The translations under genes were made by a program, and so were the position numbers. The notes beneath the pieces were generated by a model, which was not told the DNA's origin, did no database searches, and saw nothing but the letters and a program-made list of their open reading frames with translations. Shown here one piece after another: positions 7,314 through 10,311 of a stretch of 10,311 bases of DNA (position 1 is the stretch's first letter; the number at the start of each line of letters is the position of its first letter). The stretch comes from JBBRMW01 sp038239365 (GTDB lineage: Bacteria; Chloroflexota; Anaerolineae; Aggregatilineales; UBA2796), in contig JBBSEU010000221.1 of the NCBI GenBank assembly GCA_038239365.1, forward strand, positions 1 to 10,311. The letters run 5' to 3'.

Positions 7314-8465
7314 TCAGGGACGAGTAAACGGATCAAACAGACGCTGCCATTCTTCCAGCGCGTATCGATCCGTCATGCCCGCCAGATAATCGGTCAGGGC
7401 GCGATGGATACCTTTGGTGTTGGCGCGGCGCTGCACATCAGGCGGTAGTTGGCGCGGTTCGCTGATGAACGCCTCAAACAATCCGGTCAAAAAACGTCCG
7501 GCCTTTTGGGACATACGAATCACGCGAAAATGATAGTACATATTTGCGTACAAAAAGGCTTTGAGTTCGGCATTCATGCGCGCGAACGACTCAGAGTTGC
7601 ACACCACGTTATCAGGTAAATGCTGCAATGCTTCCGGGGAGTTTGGATGTGTTTCGTCAAGGCGCGCACCAGTGGCCGCGATCACGTCATTGATTCCCAG
7701 GCCGATCAGACGACGAATCAACCGATAGCGAATCAGATCATCAATCTTTTTGCCGTCCCAGCCGATTTCTTTGCAAACTAGCTCCCAGATTTCGAGATGC
7801 TCAAGCTGATCATGGGTGAGCAGTCCCGCGCGCAGGCCATCATCCAGATCGTGGGCGTTGTAGGCCAGTCCATCGCTAATATCGGCCAGTTGTGCCTCAA
7901 GCGATCCGCGCAGCGACGGGTCAAATCCCTCAGCTTCACTAAAATCGTGCTTCGATTCGTGTTTGGCGATGCCCTCACGCAATTCGTGCGTCAGGTTCAA
8001 ACCCAGCCAATCGGGATAGCGTTCTTCCAACTCGGTCACAATGCGATAGGTCTGGCGATTGTGATTGAAGCCGCCATGATCGCGCATCAACCGATCCAGC
8101 GTATCTTCGCCCGCGTGTCCAAAGGGTGAGTGACCCAAGTCATGCACCAGACAGATCGCCTCAACCAGCATTTCGTTTGCGCCAAGTGCCCGTGCCAAAC
8201 TGCGCCCGATCTGTGCCACTTCGAGCGTATGCGTCAGTCGCGTGCGGTAGTAGTCACCTTCGTAGTTGACAAATACCTGCGTCTTATATTCGAGCCGCCG
8301 AAAGGCCGTCGTGTGCAAAATGCGATCCCGATCTCGTTGAAAAGCAGTACGATATTCGTCGGGCGGTTCGGGGTATAAGCGGCCTTTTGACTGACCACTT
8401 TTGCAGGCATAAGGCGCAAGCATCGCCTGTTCATTGGCTTCAAGCTGCTGCCGGGTAACGATCAT
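7314..8465 (-). CDS. dgt: dGTPase-like HD-domain deoxynucleotide triphosphohydrolase
   Basis: Members of this family hydrolyse dGTP or other dNTPs to the nucleoside and triphosphate, controlling dNTP pools. The 383-aa protein has the N-terminal FQRDRDRILHTTAFRRLEYKTQVF segment (42-65), typical of the family. The HD metal ligands are at H79 (RLTHTLEV), H108-D109 (LVHDLGHSPFGHAGE, 106-120) and D206 (ISDGLAYNAHDLDDG, 196-210), so the active site looks intact. I chose ATG 8463-8465, which has GAGGA about nine bases upstream. The alternative GTG at 8478-8480 would place that ribosome site inside the coding region. A good promoter lies just upstream, and gmk follows 52 bases after the stop, so the two purine-nucleotide genes may be co-transcribed. 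Substrate specificity within the family cannot be read from the sequence. Confidence 0.93.
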   Translation of the reverse strand: MIVTRQQLEANEQAMLAPYACKSGQSKGRLYPEPPDEYRTAFQRDRDRILHTTAFRRLEYKTQVFVNYEGDYYRTRLTHTLEVAQIGRSLARALGANEMLVEAICLVHDLGHSPFGHAGEDTLDRLMRDHGGFNHNRQTYRIVTELEERYPDWLGLNLTHELREGIAKHESKHDFSEAEGFDPSLRGSLEAQLADISDGLAYNAHDLDDGLRAGLLTHDQLEHLEIWELVCKEIGWDGKKIDDLIRYRLIRRLIGLGINDVIAATGARLDETHPNSPEALQHLPDNVVCNSESFARMNAELKAFLYANMYYHFRVIRMSQKAGRFLTGLFEAFISEPRQLPPDVQRRANTKGIHRALTDYLAGMTDRYALEEWQRLFDPFTRP

Positions 8466-8498
8466 GGTAGGCGTCCTCACAGATGCTTCAATAAAGCC

Positions 8499-8526
8499 AT
8501 TCTAGCAGAGGATGCGCCACCGTAAA
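8499..8526 (-). promoter_or_regulatory. Extended -10 sigma70-type promoter for dgt
   Basis: On the minus strand TTTACG (8521-8526) and TAGAAT (8499-8504) are separated by 16 bases, and the -10 is preceded by TGC, the extended -10 motif. Transcription would start near 8492, giving a leader of roughly 27 bases before the dgt ATG. The element lies wholly in the 68-base gap after the dehydrogenase stop. Confidence 0.5.
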
Positions 8527-8533
8527 AATGCGT

Positions 8534-9556
8534 TCAGAACCGAAGCACGGCTTTCATAATATTGCTTGAGGGGTTCAGCCAGCCGGGAAACTCATTGATA
8601 ATGCGCTCCGGTGACGTGTGATGCGTGATCCACAGTTCCGGGTTGATCGCGCCAGTTTCCAGCATCCCAATGACCCGGCGAAAATCTTTGTCCAGCGCGT
8701 TACGGGTACGAAGCAGCGTCGTTTCGCGGGCATGAAAGAGCGGATCGTTAAAAGTGGTTTCGCCTTGAATCAGCCCGACGTAGGTCAATTTGCCGCCATG
8801 TGCCATGTAGGACAGCGCGTTTCGCATCGACTGTCCATTGCCAGTGGCGTCCATCACCACCGTTGGCAGATCGCCATCCAGCATTGACTGGAGTTGTTCG
8901 ACGACATCCGCTTTGCCATCAATGACCCGTTCCATGCCCAGGACAGAACGGCAAAACGCCTGACGAAACTCGCTGACCTCTGCCACAATCGGATTTCCAC
9001 CCGCTGCCTGCACAAACTGGATGACACCTACGCCGATTGGCCCCGCGCCAATGACCAGTACGTTTTCACCTGGCTCAATCGCCGTGCGATCCACTGCGTG
9101 CGCGCATACGGCCAGCATCTCCGTAATTGCCAGATGGCTATCAGGCAGATGATTTGATTTGTGAAGTTTTACAATGGGGACATTGATCAGTTCCCGCATC
9201 CCGCCGTCAATATGAACACCCAGCACCCGCATTTGAACACAGCAATTCGGCTTACCCCGGCGGCAGGCGATACATTTTCCGCAGTTTAGATAGGGGTTGA
9301 TCGCACACATATCACCAACCGCCAGATCATGTGCCTGTTCAGACGCACCGAGTGCCACGATCTCAACGGCCAATTCGTGTCCCAGAATACGCGGATAGCT
9401 AAAGTAGGGCTGATCGCCCTTGTAGGCGTGCAAATCCGTGCCACAAATGCCCACTGAACGAATGCGTACCTGTACCTGTTCTGCCTCTGGCTGCACTGGC
9501 AAAGGGGTATCGGTTAGTTGTATATTACCCGGTTGGCTGAGAACGATAGTCTTCAT
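8534..9556 (-). CDS. Zinc-dependent medium-chain dehydrogenase, sugar-acid/polyol type
   Basis: This 340-aa cytosolic NAD(P)-dependent oxidoreductase has the standard zinc MDR layout. Catalytic zinc ligands are C38 (GICGTDLH), H60-E61 (GHE) and E146. The structural zinc site uses C92, C95, C98 and C106 (CGKCIACRRGKPNCC). The Rossmann motif is VIGAGPIGVG (168-177). The C-terminal RTRNALDKDF (283-292) and GAINPELWITHHT (302-314) resemble the group containing E. coli YjjN/LgoD (L-galactonate dehydrogenase) and related sugar-acid and threonine-type dehydrogenases. The real substrate is undetermined. The usual Pro after the E146 position is Met. The start ATG is the family start, but no ribosome site precedes it. 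The gene is divergent from an IclR-family gene, a common layout for inducible catabolic enzymes. Confidence 0.9.
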   Translation of the reverse strand: MKTIVLSQPGNIQLTDTPLPVQPEAEQVQVRIRSVGICGTDLHAYKGDQPYFSYPRILGHELAVEIVALGASEQAHDLAVGDMCAINPYLNCGKCIACRRGKPNCCVQMRVLGVHIDGGMRELINVPIVKLHKSNHLPDSHLAITEMLAVCAHAVDRTAIEPGENVLVIGAGPIGVGVIQFVQAAGGNPIVAEVSEFRQAFCRSVLGMERVIDGKADVVEQLQSMLDGDLPTVVMDATGNGQSMRNALSYMAHGGKLTYVGLIQGETTFNDPLFHARETTLLRTRNALDKDFRRVIGMLETGAINPELWITHHTSPERIINEFPGWLNPSSNIMKAVLRF

Positions 9557-9572
9557 AGATTATGTGGTTTTC

Positions 9573-9603
9573 GCTTGTAAAATCTTTTTTCTTGTATAAA
9601 ATC
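9573..9603. repeat. Imperfect direct repeat in the dehydrogenase/iclR-type spacer
   Basis: CTTGTAAAATC (9573-9583) recurs as CTTGTATAAAATC (9591-9603), identical apart from a two-base AT insertion, with starts 18 bases apart (under two helical turns). The second copy overlaps the plus-strand -10 and abuts the minus-strand -10. The placement suits binding of the neighbouring IclR-type regulator, but family operators are usually palindromic, so the role is inferred. Confidence 0.4.
9574..9600 (+). promoter_or_regulatory. Promoter for the IclR-family gene
   Basis: TTGTAA (9574-9579) and TATAAA (9595-9600) lie 15 bases apart, slightly short of optimal. Transcription would begin near 9607, leaving about a 23-base leader before the ATG at 9630. 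It overlaps the divergent promoter of the dehydrogenase. Confidence 0.4.
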
Positions 9604-9630
9604 ATACTTCATTTGGCAGAGTTTTGTCAA
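9601..9630 (-). promoter_or_regulatory. Strong sigma70-type promoter for the dehydrogenase
   Basis: On the minus strand a perfect TTGACA (9625-9630) and TATGAT (9601-9606) are separated by 18 bases. Transcription would start near 9594, giving about a 38-base leader. The -35 overlaps the first base of the regulator's start codon, so the two genes share regulatory DNA and a single bound protein could affect both. Confidence 0.65.
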
Positions 9631-10311
9631 TGTATACGAGTCAACCGATTATCACAGAAGCCAATAAGTATCATGTGCCCGCCCTCGAAAAAGGGCTGGA
9701 TATTTTGGAGACACTTGCTCATACGTCGCAGCCAATTGCGCTCACCGAACTGGCACGGCGCTTGGATCGTTCGCCCAGTGAGTTGTTTCGCTTGCTTGCT
9801 GCTCTGGAAGCACGTGGCTATGTCAGCAAAAATGCGAACACAGGCACTTACTCCCTATCACTCAAGCTATATGAGTTGGCACATCGACACTTACCAGAGC
9901 GCAATTTGCTTGATGCGGCGGCGATCCCGATGGAAGAATTCGCACGGCGGACGAATGAATCATGCCACCTGAGCGTTGTCCAGTTCGGCAAAATGCTGGT
10001 ACTCAAGGAAGTTTTGACGCCCGGCTCTTTGCGCTTGTCCGTCGCGGTGGGTGTTCATTACCCGGCCTTATATACTTCATCGGGGCGGTTGTTCCTGGCC
10101 TACCAAACACCTGAGTCGCTTTCGGCACTATTGGCAAGCAATGCTGATTATCAGGCAATGAATACTGAGCAGCAGCACGCACTTTTAGCCCGGCTAGATA
10201 CAATCCGTGAGACCGGGCTATCAAGCGCCGTGAATGAAAATCATCTGGGTGTTCAGGATGCAGCAGTACCCATTGGCAATGCGACGATTGGTATCATTGC
10301 CGCGCTTGCCA
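9630..10311 (+). CDS. IclR-family transcriptional regulator, truncated by the window edge
   Basis: The frame from ATG 9630 is open to the end of the window (227 residues). The N-terminal winged helix-turn-helix spans about 17-80, with recognition region ALTELARRLDRSPSELFRLL (37-56) and wing GYVSKNANTGTYSL. The ligand-binding IclR domain starts near residue 95 and includes SCHLSVVQFGKMLVLKEV (111-128), HYPALYTSSGRLFLAY (143-158) and HLGVQDAAVPIGNATIGIIAAL (205-226). Family members are usually about 250-265 residues, so roughly 25-40 C-terminal residues are missing. An upstream in-frame TAA at 9597-9599 limits the start; only a weak GAG ribosome site precedes the ATG, and TTG at 9624 is the alternative. 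The gene is divergent from the sugar-acid-type dehydrogenase and probably regulates it and itself; the effector is unknown. Confidence 0.92.
   Translation, partial: MYTSQPIITEANKYHVPALEKGLDILETLAHTSQPIALTELARRLDRSPSELFRLLAALEARGYVSKNANTGTYSLSLKLYELAHRHLPERNLLDAAAIPMEEFARRTNESCHLSVVQFGKMLVLKEVLTPGSLRLSVAVGVHYPALYTSSGRLFLAYQTPESLSALLASNADYQAMNTEQQHALLARLDTIRETGLSSAVNENHLGVQDAAVPIGNATIGIIAALA

Noticed and set aside
7262..7336. Upstream extension of gmk to 7336
   Set aside because: It runs into the end of dgt, and the added residues are not part of the guanylate kinase fold.
7314..8465. dNTPase as part of an antiphage system
   Set aside because: Some dGTPases are defensive, but here the gene sits with gmk in core-like DNA far from the DUF262 cassette, so housekeeping is the simpler reading.
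8466..8480. GTG start of dgt at 8480
   Set aside because: The GAGGA ribosome site would lie within the coding region; ATG at 8465 is correctly spaced from it.
9581..9592. T-run as an intrinsic terminator
   Set aside because: No GC-rich hairpin precedes it on either strand; it sits in the divergent promoter region.
1..10311. CRISPR, tRNA, rRNA, insertion sequence or phage attachment site
   Set aside because: No regularly spaced repeats, cloverleaf-like elements, transposase motifs or terminal inverted repeats were seen on either strand.

Overview
The window is about 10.3 kb of bacterial chromosome with dense, intron-less genes and short spacers, and mostly mid-50s-looking GC. No ribosomal RNA, tRNA, CRISPR array, transposase or phage structural gene is visible. 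The gene set (Cmk, a ComEC-like channel, Gmk, a dGTPase-type HD protein, a YihY-type membrane protein, a zinc dehydrogenase with an IclR regulator) fits an ordinary free-living bacterium. A Chloroflexota-like host is my best guess, but this rests only on the general look of the proteins and should be treated as weak.

Layout from left to right. Positions 1-2349 (minus strand) hold a small accessory cassette. It consists of a DUF262 (GmrS/ParB-like) protein whose C-terminal HNH-like domain has lost its catalytic residues, followed 14 bases later by an unrecognised, AT-richer gene. That second gene starts at TTG, and its frame continues for 36 codons beyond its TAA stop. Positions 2400-3428 (minus) encode a YihY/BrkB-family membrane protein. 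Positions 3556-6615 (plus) are a cmk-comEC operon read divergently from the YihY gene; the ComEC-like protein keeps its membrane channel but has a metallo-beta-lactamase domain without metal ligands. Positions 6617-8465 (minus) carry a dgt-like dNTPase gene followed by gmk, converging on comEC with only one base between the stop codons. Positions 8534-9556 (minus) encode a zinc-dependent sugar-acid/polyol-type dehydrogenase, divergent from an IclR-family regulator (9630 to the window edge, truncated). Overlapping divergent promoters and a direct repeat lie between these last two.

Functionally, cmk, gmk and dgt all act on nucleotide pools, and comEC belongs to DNA uptake, so the centre of the window is a nucleotide/DNA-handling neighbourhood. 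The right end looks like a self-contained regulator plus catabolic-enzyme unit. The left end is the best candidate for something undescribed: a DUF262 protein of the GmrSD type IV restriction superfamily with an apparently dead nuclease, paired with an unknown partner.
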